A DNA stretch of 64,000 nucleotides, taken from the NCBI RefSeq assembly GCF_016808335.1, contig NC_053139.1, forward strand, positions 36,477,954-36,541,953, written 5' to 3'. Origin of the DNA: Panicum virgatum. Its lineage: Eukaryota > Streptophyta > Magnoliopsida > Poales > Poaceae. Positions 1-10,949 of this stretch are shown piece by piece. Both the position numbers and the translations under genes were made by a program. Each line of letters begins with the position of its first letter. The stretch's first letter is position 1. The notes below the pieces were generated by a model. It made no database searches, had not been told where the DNA came from, and saw nothing but the letters and a program-made list of their open reading frames with translations.

Positions 1-42
1 TGTCATTATTCACCAAAACCCACTTAGGGGCCTAGATCACTT

Positions 43-822
43 TCAATCATCTTTTCGGATCTTGTAATGCAATGCACCGCATACGGGGCAAGCATCCAAA
101 TTATCATAATCACCTCGGTAGAGGATACAGTCATTGGGAGATGCATGTATCTTCAGCACCTCCAATCCTAGAGGGCAAACAAGTTGTTTCGCTTCGTACG
201 TCGTGCTAGGCAATTCATTGTCTTTAGGAAGCATTTTTTTCAAAAGTTTTAGTAGTTCACCAAATCTCTTGTCTGATACACCATATGTTGCCTTCCATTG
301 TAGCAACTCCAGTGTGGTGCCAAGCTTCTTCAACCCATCCTCACATCTTAGGTACAACAACTTGCGATGGTCCTCTATCATCTGCTGGAACTTTAGCATC
401 TCTTTTTCACTCTCACAATCTTCCTGCTCACCGCACAATGCCTGCCCAAGCTCGTCGGTGGGCTTATTTTCTGCAGCATCTGCTTCAGGCTCTTCCATGG
501 CAGTATCATCGTCAAAGGCACCTAATCCAGCATGAACTGGAATTTGGGCATCATCATAATCTACTTTTTTATTGTCTTCCATCATAACACCCTTTTCTCC
601 ATGTTTGGTCCAACATAAGTATTTGGGCATGAAACCATGATGAAAAATATGACTGTGAAAGGTTGTTCTAGAGGAATAATCTTTATTATTCTGGCAGTGT
701 AAGCATGGGCAGCACATGAAATCATTCTGCTTGTTTGACTTGGCGACATTCAAAAAATAATGCAAGCCATCAATGAATTCTTTGGTACGTCGGTCAGCTT
801 TGTACATCCATTGCCGGTCCAT
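43..822 (-). CDS. TNP2-like CACTA transposase, N-terminal exon (partial)
   Basis: The protein starts at the ATG at 822 with MDRQWMYKADR, followed by residues EFIDGL and the motif CCPCLHCQN. This is the transposase-associated zinc-binding domain found at the N-terminus of grass TNP2-like proteins. A charged acidic linker follows (about residues 90-150). Near the end, YRGDYDNLDACPVCGA matches the entry into the transposase_21 core. The frame closes at 43-45 just after KIRKDD, where TNP2 proteins normally continue, so this is either an exon end or a disrupted copy. The reading frame is open further upstream, but this ATG fits the family start. It would act in nuclear excision of CACTA elements; activity cannot be judged because the catalytic core is outside the window. 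Confidence 0.75.
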   Translation of the reverse strand: MDRQWMYKADRRTKEFIDGLHYFLNVAKSNKQNDFMCCPCLHCQNNKDYSSRTTFHSHIFHHGFMPKYLCWTKHGEKGVMMEDNKKVDYDDAQIPVHAGLGAFDDDTAMEEPEADAAENKPTDELGQALCGEQEDCESEKEMLKFQQMIEDHRKLLYLRCEDGLKKLGTTLELLQWKATYGVSDKRFGELLKLLKKMLPKDNELPSTTYEAKQLVCPLGLEVLKIHASPNDCILYRGDYDNLDACPVCGALHYKIRKDD

Positions 823-990
823 CTGCATTGTTTGAATAACACGAATAGAAAAATAAATGGTCCAAAATAATAACATTACTCATACACCATGATTAATTAA
901 AAGGTCTACATAATTCATCACACAAACATAATAATTTAAATGGTCCAAGCTGAAATAATAGCAAATACAATACATGCATGCTAATACAAA

Positions 991-1284
991 CTACTCACGA
1001 GACCTATTGACCGAGGCCTCGTGAACCGCCTCGCAAAGTCTCTCCACATTACGGTCAAATTCTTCTAGCCCTGACGCTTCATGCCTTGCATTATATCGAG
1101 CCATCAACTCACGATCGTCATCCGTACCATGTAGTTTGACATTAGATTTACGCTGAAATTTGCGATTTTCTAGACCAAGTTCAAAACATTGAAATGCTCT
1201 CTTAACCCAACGACGAATACGACATTTCAGAAGTCCAACACACTCCTCAGGTCGGAACTCAAGGGAATGTCCGGTGATCTCCAT
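991..1284 (-). CDS. Hypothetical ORF inside the CACTA element
   Basis: This 97-codon frame begins with an ATG at 1284 and lies between the CACTA terminus and the TNP2-like exon, on the same strand. The predicted protein is basic in its first half (RIRRWVKRAF) and charged in the second, with a single Cys pair region and no domain I recognise. It could be an exon of a TNPA-like accessory protein, a captured host fragment, or a chance frame. The position, near the transcribed end of the element, is the only support for it being real. Confidence 0.3.
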   Translation of the reverse strand: MEITGHSLEFRPEECVGLLKCRIRRWVKRAFQCFELGLENRKFQRKSNVKLHGTDDDRELMARYNARHEASGLEEFDRNVERLCEAVHEASVNRSRE

Positions 1285-1513
1285 TTAATTGCTTACCGCC
1301 ACCCGAGCGGACGCACGACGCTCCAATGTACTCACAGGTGGCAAACTCATACTCTCTACACTTATCTTTACAACAGTATAATGAAAACACATACAAAATA
1401 CAACTAATTATTCATAATACAATAAAAAATTAATAAAATACTAAATAGTCATATTATAATATATACATACTCACATTATAATATATATACTCTCGTTGTA
1501 AACAAAAATCTAG

Positions 1514-1760
1514 TCATATTGGTGGCTCCAACCGGGACCAAAAGCCCCGGGGACCAATGGTCCCGGATGGACCACCAACCGGGACAAATAGAGGGGATTT
1601 GGTCTCGGTTGGTGGCTCCAACCGGGACAAAAGGCCCCTGCCCCCCACCCCCACGCTGCCCCGGCTAGCCACTGGACGCGGGACTAAAGCACTCTTTGGT
1701 CCTGGGTCCAAAGTCAGTCGGGACAAATGACTTGGACCAAAGGCCTGTTCTGTAGTAGTG
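1514..1760. repeat. CACTA subterminal repeats and terminal inverted repeat
   Basis: Several copies of GGTGGCTCCAACCGGGAC and the related GGTCCCGG/CCGGGACC words occur in both orientations within about 250 bp, ending in the CACTACTAC terminus. Arrays of short direct and inverted motifs at the ends are where CACTA transposases bind. Confidence 0.8.
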
Positions 1761-2139
1761 CCAGTTTAAATATGGACATGCGTACAGTTTAACCTTTTTT
1801 TGTGAAACGAAACAATTTGCTAATTTGTTCCTTGGTTCTCCGAATTCACATTTAGAAGTTAGCATAATTAATTATATAAAAATATAAAAATAGTTGTGGT
1901 CAGACAAGACTTGGGAAAGAGAAGACACAGTAGATCAATTCAATCCAATCCAATCACAAAATGAAGACAGCAGCAGCTGTGGATTATTAGCAGTCACACT
2001 GATATCGAGTTGAGAGAGAGAGAGAGACATGACTCACTTGGTCCTACTTATGTGGTGATTCACTTATAACATTAGAATCACAGCTACTAACTTTGTTTGT
2101 AGTTATAGTAGACCATGTTCATCAGGGTCCGCTTCAGCA

Positions 2140-2846
2140 ATTCAGGTTATCTGTACTAATGGTTCCATCATGAAGAAAATTGTATTGAAATTAAAAGGCG
2201 GTATGGTGATTATTATTAGAGCATCTCTATCTACATCTCAAGTTTGCATGGTGGTTATTGTCTTATTAGGATTATTGAGTTTGAATAATTATTGCTTAAT
2301 GAAGTCGGTTTACAAGATGGATGCTAACAGTACTGCAGAAAGCTTCTTGGATTGGATCATGAGAAACTGGGTAGGCAAAGAACTAAAGAGCGTCCAGTTC
2401 ACTTTCAGAGAGAAAATACCCAATTGGTCGTATATATGCCGGGCATTTTTATTTAAAAATAACATTACTTGTGAAATAGGTATACAGTCATCAGTCAAAG
2501 ATCTGAGAGAAGCAATTCATTTTTCTCACTCGATATATATGGATCAAAACACTACCACTTGTACTCAACATTGTTTATGTGATGGGTCCTATTCAGGTCG
2601 GCTCCAACAATTAAGGCTTTTGAACTAACGGTTGCATCATGAAGGAAACTGCATGAAAAATAAAACACGTTGATTAGAGCATCGATGGACACCTCAAGTG
2701 GTTGACTTAGGATTAATGAACTTACATTGTCTTAGCGACTAGTTTACAAGATCGATGCTAATAATACTGAAACTCCTTGGATCATGAGAGCCTTGTTCGC
2801 TTGCTGGCTCATTCTGATTCCTCCAGAGCTAGCTGGTAGTTTCGTC
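2140..2846 (+). repeat. Diverged tandem duplication, about 470-bp unit; a third partial copy lies at 7796-7990
   Basis: The word CATCATGAAG(A/G)AAA at 2166 recurs near 2637, and TTTACAAGAT(G/C)GATGCTAA at 2310 recurs at 2742, so two copies lie head to tail. A third partial copy near 7796-7990 shares GAGCATC, TTTACAAGATCGATGCT and CTCTGATTCCTCCAGA. The first copy contains a 152-codon frame (2170-2628) with a hydrophobic stretch, but the other copies do not preserve it, so I do not call it a gene. The family of this repeat is unknown to me. A short GA run lies just upstream at about 2013-2027, and 1764-2139 shows nothing else. Confidence 0.5.
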
Positions 2847-2851
2847 TTAAG

Positions 2852-5800
2852 TGTGAGAACCGCCCAATTTGATACTATTTTAAACGAACCGCCGGTCATT
2901 ATCACCCAGATGAGAGTTAACACGTGCTTGCCGTAGAATGTGCCACGTGTTATCTCACATCTAGAGACACGAATAACCGACACGTCATTCATTCAAAATA
3001 ATATCAAATCCGGTAGTCCCGGTATGTGCTCCAACATACGTCCAGAATCAGCATATGCACATACCGTATACAATCGAATACATAGCCAACAATCCACAAA
3101 GAGCAGTTATATAAAACCAGAGTTCGAAACTTAATATTACAAGTTCAATATAGGTGGGTTTCCAGCTTCACTTTACAAGCCTTGGGCTCACGCGAGTCAT
3201 ATTAAACAGAGACTTAGAGCTTATTGAAAATACATGCTCTCCCGAAGCTCAGCTACGATAAAACTTACTTAAGATGATGATGCCTTGCTCAAGGACATCA
3301 CCACAGCAGCAACAGCCTACTCTTCCCCCGCGTTTGGATTAGCGGGGTAGAAGTGGCCGTACACCACTTCTGGCTCATCTGCAACTATGTTTAGAAAGCA
3401 CCCTGAGTACAAAGGTACTCCGCAAGACTTACGCAAATAAATAAGCAAGGATCATGCATTGGCTCAAGTAAAGCTTTAAGGTTAAGTAATTATTGCAAAA
3501 GCACTAGCTCTCTAAACTATCACCTAGCAAACTTAATTAATCTTGCCCAACCCCCAGAATTTTAGTTGATTAAGGGAGTAACATAATATATATCACAGAT
3601 CCTCAACATGACATGAAACCAAAGCCAACAAAACCGAAACTCTCTATGAAGAATTCGACGAACCAAGAGCTTGCTCATATCCGAGAGCGCGGCAATTCGA
3701 ATTGTTTATAACCTTGCAAGGGTGTACTACTTTACCCACACGACGCCGGGCAAGGGGGTACTCACATCAACCGTTCCCAACATGGCTCAACCGTTGAGGG
3801 TACGCCCAACTTGCGCGTGGAGACTTAGTTCCACCGAGGACATCTCTAAATTTTTCCTACACATAAATCCACTCGGGGACCTGCTAAGCCTCCCTGCATA
3901 GCCCGTTGGCCACGCATCTGGGACCGGGCCCCAATGATCAAGTCAAAGAAGGTATTTGGCTCATCCGTTCCATTATATTGGATATGTGGTAGCACGGAAA
4001 GGTGCTCAAGGCCGATGGCATCAACTCGGTCCTTAATCGATCCAAGCGGACTATGCCCATGTGACTTCATTCTCGAGGCCCTACTATTCCGCTCGAATCT
4101 CGATACTACCAAACTCATACCACTAAACCAAACCAGTGCGATCAAGGGTAACCAGTAAGTGTGATCCTCCAGACTATTCCTCTCTAGCGAGCAAAAGAAG
4201 TACTCTAAGCCGGGCTAAGCATCTAGTCAGATTAAGTTATTACTGACTAACAAGTGACAAGGACATGGTTAACAATTCAAGGAAGATAATGCAGGAAATT
4301 AGGTATAAGAATGCAATACATACATACTATATATAACCCCACATTACCCGGTGAGATATCTAGCTAAGTCAGATTAAATAGGAGCAAGGATTCATGCTTA
4401 GCTGCTTGCCTGGGTTAACTTCGGGCTCGACCACGAACGGGATTCCAGGTTCAGGCTCGACGGACTCGGCGGGCTCCACGGGTTCGTTCTCCGACGGCTC
4501 GGTCACTAAAATGCATGAATGCGATGCAAAATTAAGAAATGAACTAAACAGCAAGCATAAATCATGAAACAAATTGAGCATGCAGAGGACAATGTAAAGA
4601 ACTCAAGAAAATTAGTTTTACAGCAAAAGCATTTTCCTAGAATTAATCATAAATAGATCAATTTTCAGCTAATCAAAACAAGATAAATCAGGAAAGACAT
4701 GCAAACTCAACTAAACAAATCCAAGAAAATTATCCTAGAAACTAGGCAGGAACACAAGGCTAACAAAACTGGTTTTACTATTTTCTCACTTTCCAGCAAA
4801 AAGTTCTATATTAAATTATTTTCAGCTAAAGCATAGGAAACCAAGCTAAAACTTTGATAAACAGCAAGGAAGCATGGGAACAAGTTGCTCTATTAAAAAC
4901 TACACCTCACAAGGAGTCCAACAAAATTTAGTTTGGAATTTTTCCAGCAGTGCACAAATAACTAAGCAATAAACTCACTTTTGCAAGATAAAACTATAGA
5001 TAAATCTACAACAAAGGAACATGCAAAACAATATTTTTCCTAAGTAGATCTCAGCTAGAGGAATCTAACAAAACAAGTTTCATAATTTTTGGAGCTATAC
5101 ATGAATTTCTAGGGATTTTACAAGGTTGCTGCTTAAATAAACCTAAAGAAAACCCTAGCTAAAACGCTAGGTGCACCCGGCTTCCACGCCCACAGGCGCT
5201 GACAAGTGGGGTCCGCTGGCCAGCGGCCCACCCAGCCGGGTCAAGGCAGGGCACGCGCCCTGACCGCGGCGTGGGCGCGGCCACGGCGTCGCGGGTGTGC
5301 GCGGTGGGCGCGGACACCGCGTGCGCGGCGGCGCCGGTGGACAGCGGCATGAGGCGGCGCGGAGAGGCGGGGCCGGAGCGGGGAAAGGAAGGCGCGCACG
5401 GGGATGCGGAGGTGGCGGCGAGTCTCACCGGCGGTGACGCAGGCGAGGAGCGGTGGCGGACGGGCGGCGCGACGAGCAGGGGCGGTGGCGGGGCGAGGGC
5501 GCTCGCCGGCGGCCCTGCAGGGAAGGGGAGGGAGCCGAGTTAGGGCTCAAATCGATCGAGGATGGGGAGGACTAGGTGGCGCGCGTGCTGGATCGGGAAG
5601 AACCTCACCGGCGGCGACGAATCGCGGCGGCGACGGAGCTCGGGAGCGGCGGCGGCAATGGGGATTCGGGAAGGCTAGGGTTTGGGGCGGGACAGCTGGT
5701 CGGGTACGGGAGCGAGAGGGGATAGGGAAGAGGGAAGAGGGAAGAGGCGGCACGGGTCACGACGATGGCCGGCACGTGGCACAGAAGCCGGGGTTAACCG

Positions 5801-5923
5801 GCGGCGGCGACGCGTGCCGCGGCACGCCGGGCGGAAAACTGAGAGAGGAGAGAGAGAAGGGGCTGACAGGTGGGCCCGGGCGCGATTTTTTTTCTTTTCC
5901 TTTTTTTTTCCAGGGCTGTGACA
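2852..5923 (-). mobile_element. Solo LTR (3,072 bp) of a gypsy retrotransposon
   Basis: The segment starts TGTGAGAACCGCCC and ends GGGCTGTGACA, so on the minus strand it runs from TGTCACAGCCC to GGCGGTTCTCACA with canonical TG...CA ends. The 5-bp flank TTAAG at 2847-2851 is repeated exactly at 5924-5928, a perfect target-site duplication. There is no internal coding sequence. The 3' terminus (GGCGGTTCT) resembles the end of the long LTR at 52991-56830, so it is probably a related chromovirus family. A GC-rich block lies at about 5160-5880, near the 5' end of the LTR. The long frames in this block come from base composition and are not genes. Confidence 0.9.
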
Positions 5924-6020
5924 TTAAGAATGCTACGGTCAGCCGAGATGAGCTGAGAGGGACAACGTACTCATCCAGGGTATTACTTTTAGTTATATTT
6001 CAGTCCAATTGTAACCTCAG

Positions 6021-7401
6021 GACGGCGACAGGGAAACTGCCAACCAACGCGTCCGCGTCACCCCCGCTCGGGCGATTCGGGAACCCTAGCCGCTGCCCCC
6101 CACCGACGCCTCCGCCCGCCGCGCCGCCGCCCGAGTGGACCGCCGGAAGCCCGTGCGGCTCATGAGGAGGGCGGTGGGGGGGCCCTTTTCCTCTCCTTCT
6201 AGCGGATTCGGGCGGGCGCGGCCGTCATTTCCGTCCGCGGCAGCTCGACGGCGCGGGCAGCGCTCCACGGCGGCGGAGCTCGAGGGGCCACGAATCCGGC
6301 ACGGCGCCGGCCGGATCTAGTGGATGTGCAGCCGTGCGTGCGCGTGGTGGTGGGGGCGTCGGCCGACGGCGCTGGTGGCCGTGGGCTGGCGGTCCGGTGT
6401 GGCGTCGGCGCGGTGGTGCGATGGTGATGGAAGGCGGCTGTGTCCCGACCGGTCCTGGTGCGCGGAGACGGTGGCGCGCTCGCAGGTCTGCAGCGGCGGA
6501 GGCGGCTGGGCTGCGGCGTGGGGATGTGGCGGGGGATGCCGAGGCGTCGTGGCAGATCTACCTCCTCGAGTGCCGCGTCGTGGCCCTGGGCGGCGTGGTG
6601 GCATCGCGCCAAGCGGGGGCGATGGCGCGCGAGCGGGTGCTCGAGCGGTCAGGACGGCTGATGTGCTGCAGTGGAGCGGTGGCGAGGAGAGGTCGTGCCT
6701 GTGAAGCTTTCGGTTACGCCGTGGTGGCGTGGCCGCCGGCGGCATGCACTGCTGCTACATGCCACGCCGTGGTGGCGTAGCTTTGCCGGCTGTGCAGATG
6801 CACGTCAGCGACGCCGTGGGGGTGTGGTTGACTGCAATGGCCTCTTCTTCTCTTCGGGCCGCTTCATTGTCGGGTCGGGCGAGTATGGCGGCGGGCAAAA
6901 GCCTTGCGACGGTGACGCCTTTGGGCGCCACACTCCTCCTTGGAGGCGTTGGCATGTCGTCTATTCTCCCCGCCGGTGGGATGCCCTCTTGGCAAAAGCC
7001 ATGCTCCTGTCGGAGCAGCGATGATGACGTCTGTCGACGCCATTTCTCTCGTTGGAGACATCGCTTCGGAGGATCCTCGGCCGCGGGGGTCGGTGTCTGC
7101 TCTCGGAGTGGCCTTTGGTGGGTTAGCGGTGTGTTGGTGTCGCCGTTGGTGGGGGATGGCAGCCAAGATTGGTAGTGGCGGTTTGGTGTGAAGTCGAGTT
7201 GAGTTTGCAGCCGTGTTGATGCCCCAATCCAACCGGATGCTGTTGAATCGAGTTTCGAGTTGAGTTGCGTGACCGTGTTGATGTCCCAATCCAACCGGTC
7301 GGTGTTGTTGTCTTTGTTGTTTGTTGTTGTGCCCAATCTGGGCGTTGCTTCTTTTTTTTAATATAATCGGCAGCTCTCCTGCTTGGTTCGTTTCAAAAAA
7401 A
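6021..7401 (+). mobile_element. Short LINE-type retroposon with target duplication
   Basis: The 3' end has an AT-rich tail and an A run (about 7395-7402), as in grass LINEs. The flanks AATTGTAACCTCAG (6007-6020) and ATTTGTAACCGTCAG (7402-7416) form a diverged target-site duplication of 14-15 bp. The body is very GC-rich and contains TCCTCCTTGGAGGCG, shared with the second copy at 22608-25856. There is no reverse-transcriptase ORF, so this is an internally deleted, non-autonomous copy. The overlapping GC-rich frames are compositional. Confidence 0.65.
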
Positions 7402-7418
7402 ATTTGTAACCGTCAGCC

Positions 7419-7657
7419 TAAGGTTGTGTTTAGTTCGCGAAAAAGTTTGTATTTTGGTACTGTAGCACATTTAGTTGTTATTTAATAATTAATGTCCAAT
7501 CATGGACTAATTAGGTTTAAAAGATTCATCTCGTATGAAACAGTTATACTGTGTAATTAGTTATTTTTTTAACTGTATTTAATGCTCCATACATGTGTCT
7601 AAAGATTTGATGTGATAGATATTGTAGAAAATATTTTGGGAACTAAACAGGACCTTA
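7419..7657. mobile_element. PIF/Tourist-like MITE
   Basis: The left end TAAGGTTGTGTTTAGTT and the right end AACTAAACAGGACCTTA are imperfect inverted repeats of about 17 bp around a 239-bp AT-rich body. This matches the common grass MITE whose ends read GGCCTTGTTTAGTTC, flanked by TTA/TAA. Confidence 0.75.
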
Positions 7658-8168
7658 GAGATTGATACCTGCATTCAACTTGTTTACGACGCTAGGCAAT
7701 GTTGTTCAGGCTGGCTGCAACAATCCAGGTGGTCCCGAACTAACTCTGCAAGCTTGTAGCATCGTTAAGCAAATTACACGAGAAACTGCAAAGACCAGAG
7801 CATCTTTGGACACGCAAAAGCAGTTGACTTTACAGGTTTGTGTTGTTGTTAAGCGAGGTTAATTTACAAGATCGATGCTGACAGTACTGAAAAACTTCCT
7901 TTGTCTGGGTAATAGGAAGCTACAATATGCGTGCTTCGCTTTGCTGGACCACTCTGATTCCTCCAGATGGCTGTGTTGATCTAATTAATGATCCCACTGC
8001 AGTTTATTATGCTTCTTTTTTTATACCTGCAACTGCGTTCAAGGGTAGGAGTAAGTTATAATCTATCATTTAACTTTTGTACACGAAGAAAAATTTTGAA
8101 TCAGCAGCGATCTTCAACTCTTGGTAGGGCCCACTTAGTGTAACTAATAATAATGTCTAGCTGTCTAC
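7658..8168. other. Intergenic; contains the third partial copy of the 2.1-2.8 kb repeat
   Basis: Positions 7796-7990 share several words with the duplicated unit at 2140-2846. No gene or splice pattern is seen. Confidence 0.4.
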
Positions 8169-8406
8169 TACTCCCTCGCATTCCAAGAATCTTGAGGAGT
8201 CAAAGCAATCTCAAGTTTGATCAAAATTATAGAGAATTGATATCAAATTGGTATACTATGAAAATATAACTAATAAAGAATTTAATAGTGCTTAGTTTAT
8301 ATAATAAATGTCATTATTCTATTATATAAATTTGGTTAAACATTAAAAACTTTGACTCTCCAAAATTGTTGGAATGTCTTAATTATAATTTGGAATAGAG
8401 GGAGTA
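8169..8406. mobile_element. Stowaway MITE
   Basis: The element begins CTCCCTCGCATTCCAAGAAT and ends ATTTGGAATAGAGGGAG, flanked by TA at 8169-8170 and 8405-8406. The small size and AT-rich interior are typical of Stowaway (Tc1/mariner) MITEs. Confidence 0.85.
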
Positions 8407-9115
8407 TTCCGTTACCAACTTACATACCCTGGCCCGTAGAAATAGACAAAATGCAGTCACCATTTCGAATGCGTGTTTCAATCCCAACACTGCAACTCAA
8501 GAAACCAGATGGTTTTTCTGAATTGCTGACTTCACTTTACTAGCCCATGAGATGGATCTCTACTAGCTAACCTCTACCCCACAGGCCGGATAGAGTGATC
8601 ATGGCTGCGCATCCTGACCTGTCGTCGCTAGATACGCATCCAAATGGCTTGCGATCCTTATCTCTTTTCCGCCACCAGATTACCAGGATCGCATCTATCC
8701 CTCGGCGTCACCGGTGTGGCCATGCACTGACCGGTGCTTGCTGGATGTCTGGTGGTTGGCATCGCCGCCGACGGCATGGATGCATCGGGATGCTGCCCAC
8801 CTTGACTTCAGTGATGAGCAATTAAAATAGAAGAGATTTCAGAACGTGCGGGAGAACGCATTGCCTGGCTGCTGCACTGCTGCAGCATGCAACGTCGTCG
8901 TTTTGCTAGTGACTGCTGCCGACGGGTTGCAATGCAAGCATATTGGCACCGGCCTAGATCTCCAGGGCCAAACTCCAACAACAACACTGCTCATCATTTA
9001 GGAATCCAAGGGTAGATTCTTATGATGTAAAGAAAAAACAGCATCAGATTCTTGCTCATACGGTAGAGAAAATACTTGGGGAGTGAAAACTTACTGTTAC
9101 TCGCTCTTGTCTAGA
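8407..9115. other. Intergenic, no gene recognised
   Basis: A 76-codon frame at 8595-8825 has no recognisable domain. I see nothing else here. Confidence 0.4.
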
Positions 9116-9354
9116 TACACTCTCTCCGTTTCAAATTGTAGATCGTTTGACTTTTTTATCTTAAGTTTGACATCTCGTCTTATCCAAAAATTTATGTAAA
9201 ATATCACTTCTTTTATTGTGGGTTACTTTATCAATACAAGATCTTCATAAATGATTTAAATTTGATAATATTTGTACAATTTTTTTAAATAAGACGAGTG
9301 GTCAAACTTAAGATAAAAAGGTCAAACGAACTATAATTTGAAACAGAGATAGTA
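9116..9354. mobile_element. Stowaway MITE
   Basis: The ends CACTCTCTCCGTTTCAAATT and AATTTGAAACAGAGATAG are imperfect inverted repeats. The second arm pair GTTTGACTTTTTTATCTTAA / TTAAGATAAAAAGGTCAAAC extends the hairpin. TA dinucleotides flank the element. Confidence 0.8.
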
Positions 9355-9444
9355 ATAAACAAGGGTAACATGCAGTTAAATTCGACCATATCTGTGTCAT
9401 TAGTTGTACTGTTGTAGGAATATAAGGGGTACATCATACCAATA

Positions 9445-9902
9445 TACTCCCTCCATCCAAATATGATAGATATATTTCGAAAATTGAAAAATTCAGTTTT
9501 GATGGGTACATTTAGCCTCCGCCTCGGTGTTTCCGCGAGGAAGTCCGTTCGCCTCCCCTTCGCAGTCCTCAGCTTGCGATGTCCCATCGCTGGTGCGTCT
9601 CCTCTCGCCGCGGCCATCTCCAACGCCACCTCGCGTCTCCTCAGCTTTGCTCGGTTTTGAATTTTGGATTGAAAACGGAAGCCCGCGCATAGGGGCGCCG
9701 TTAAGCGATGCCAAAACAAATCAGCAAAGAAGGAATTGGCGCCTGCGGCAGGGAAAAGGTTGGCATGGAGAAAAAGACTTTGTGATAGAAAGAGAATTTA
9801 GGCGCAGAGGAGAAACAGACGCGGGGAAAACGCTCGACATGGGCGCGGAGGATAATCAGGCTCGGAGAAAAATGAATCAATCATACTTAGATGAAGGGAG
9901 TA
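9445..9902. mobile_element. Stowaway-type element with GC-rich internal cargo
   Basis: The left terminus CTCCCTCCATCCAAATATGA (from 9447) pairs with TCATACTTAGATGAAGGGAG (ending 9900), and TA flanks both sides. Unlike ordinary AT-rich Stowaways, positions 9510-9870 are GC-rich with CG-rich words (GCGCCTGCGG, GACGCGGGG). This suggests foreign sequence trapped between the termini. Short overlapping frames on both strands (9285-9928) have no recognised domain. Confidence 0.65.
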
Positions 9903-10949
9903 ATATATGCCGGCCGGCTGGCAAATAGCGTCGCTTCAAAAATGCTGCTTTCCACCGTGGAAGCTTTGTCAAGATGCTACCCCTACTCGTAGGTCTGTGT
10001 TGATACCAGGTGCTATGGAAAACCGTTTGAGAAATTTCTTACCTGGCATTATGGGGCGTCAACATTAGTGACACTCCCTCCCTCGAGATGATGTCGATAT
10101 CTCCTCACACACGCCATACACTAGGTGGAGGTTTACCTAAAAAGATTTGGCAAGAGACACATGATTCAAACATTAAGTTTCTAAGCAGACAAGTGATGAA
10201 TTGGTGTTGCGTAAAGGCATTGCAAAGTTGAAGCAGGAACGAAGAATAGATATTGCAACTTAGTTTTTTTAGCTTTCTTTCTTTGTTTTACAACTTTTTA
10301 TTTATAAAATTTCTCATCTGAGATTTAGAGTCTAAACACTCCTATAACGTTTGGCCATATATATCCACAAGATGGATATTGAGACCGGTCCTATTCTTTA
10401 TCAAAAAATATTAGACAAAAATCCCCTTTAATTAACTTTTCAAAAGCGGAAGCTGGGCATAGCAAACACGCAAGGGATTCAGTCGCAAAAAAGAAACAGG
10501 AAACGGAAGCCAACGCCACCCGTTCCTTTCATGGGCCTCCAGCATCAGTCCTTCGAACTAGGCCCAGTTTCCTTTTTAAAAAAAAAATCTTTTGGCAACA
10601 TGCCCAGTTTTCTTTGGGCCTACCAAATGAGCCGTGGTGTCCTGGAAACCCGTTTTCTCCCCACGCACGCACGTTTCCGTTTCCGAACCCCCCGCCGTCG
10701 CCGCCGGCGACTCGACTCCGTCAACCAACCTACTGCCAACACTCAACCTCGGGACCCTCCACGACTTCCAAGTCGCGGGATGCGGCGGTGGCGCCGCCCG
10801 CGGCCTACGTGGCCGCGCCTCCGCCTCCGCTCCCGCCGCGCCGACGTGTCAGCTTCCCGTCCACTCCCCATTCCCCCTATTACTTGGCTCCGCCGGCAAC
10901 TATTCGCCCCCGCACTAAATCCGCGGCCGTTTCCTCTCGCGCGGTGGTC
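9903..10949 (+). promoter_or_regulatory. Upstream region of the DUF1475-like gene
   Basis: The first 500 bases are AT-rich with no gene. Base composition becomes GC-rich from about 10640, as in grass 5' untranslated and first-exon regions. The coding frame stays open upstream of the ATG at 10950, but no in-frame ATG occurs there, so the start is taken at 10950. I see no clear TATA box. Confidence 0.4.

Larger units (their letters stand above)
1..1760 (-). mobile_element. CACTA (En/Spm) transposon, 5' end only
   Basis: The right border at 1752-1760 reads GTAGTAGTG, the reverse complement of a CACTACTAC terminus typical of grass CACTA elements. Inside it is a block of short subterminal repeats, and further left a minus-strand exon resembling the N-terminus of TNP2 transposase. 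Transcription therefore runs leftward, away from this terminus, and the rest of the element lies outside the window. The flanking 3-bp target duplication (CCA at 1761-1763) cannot be confirmed without the other end. Confidence 0.85.

Noticed and set aside
2170..2628. 152-codon frame with a hydrophobic segment
   Set aside because: It sits in a diverged repeat whose other copies do not keep the frame, and it has no recognised domain.
5271..6165. Long overlapping GC-rich frames on both strands
   Set aside because: They lie in the GC-rich part of the solo LTR and its flank, overlap in several frames and show no domain; they reflect base composition.
6317..7336. Multiple 120-190-codon frames
   Set aside because: They fall inside the LINE-type retroposon on both strands with Arg/Pro/Ala-rich, domain-free translations.
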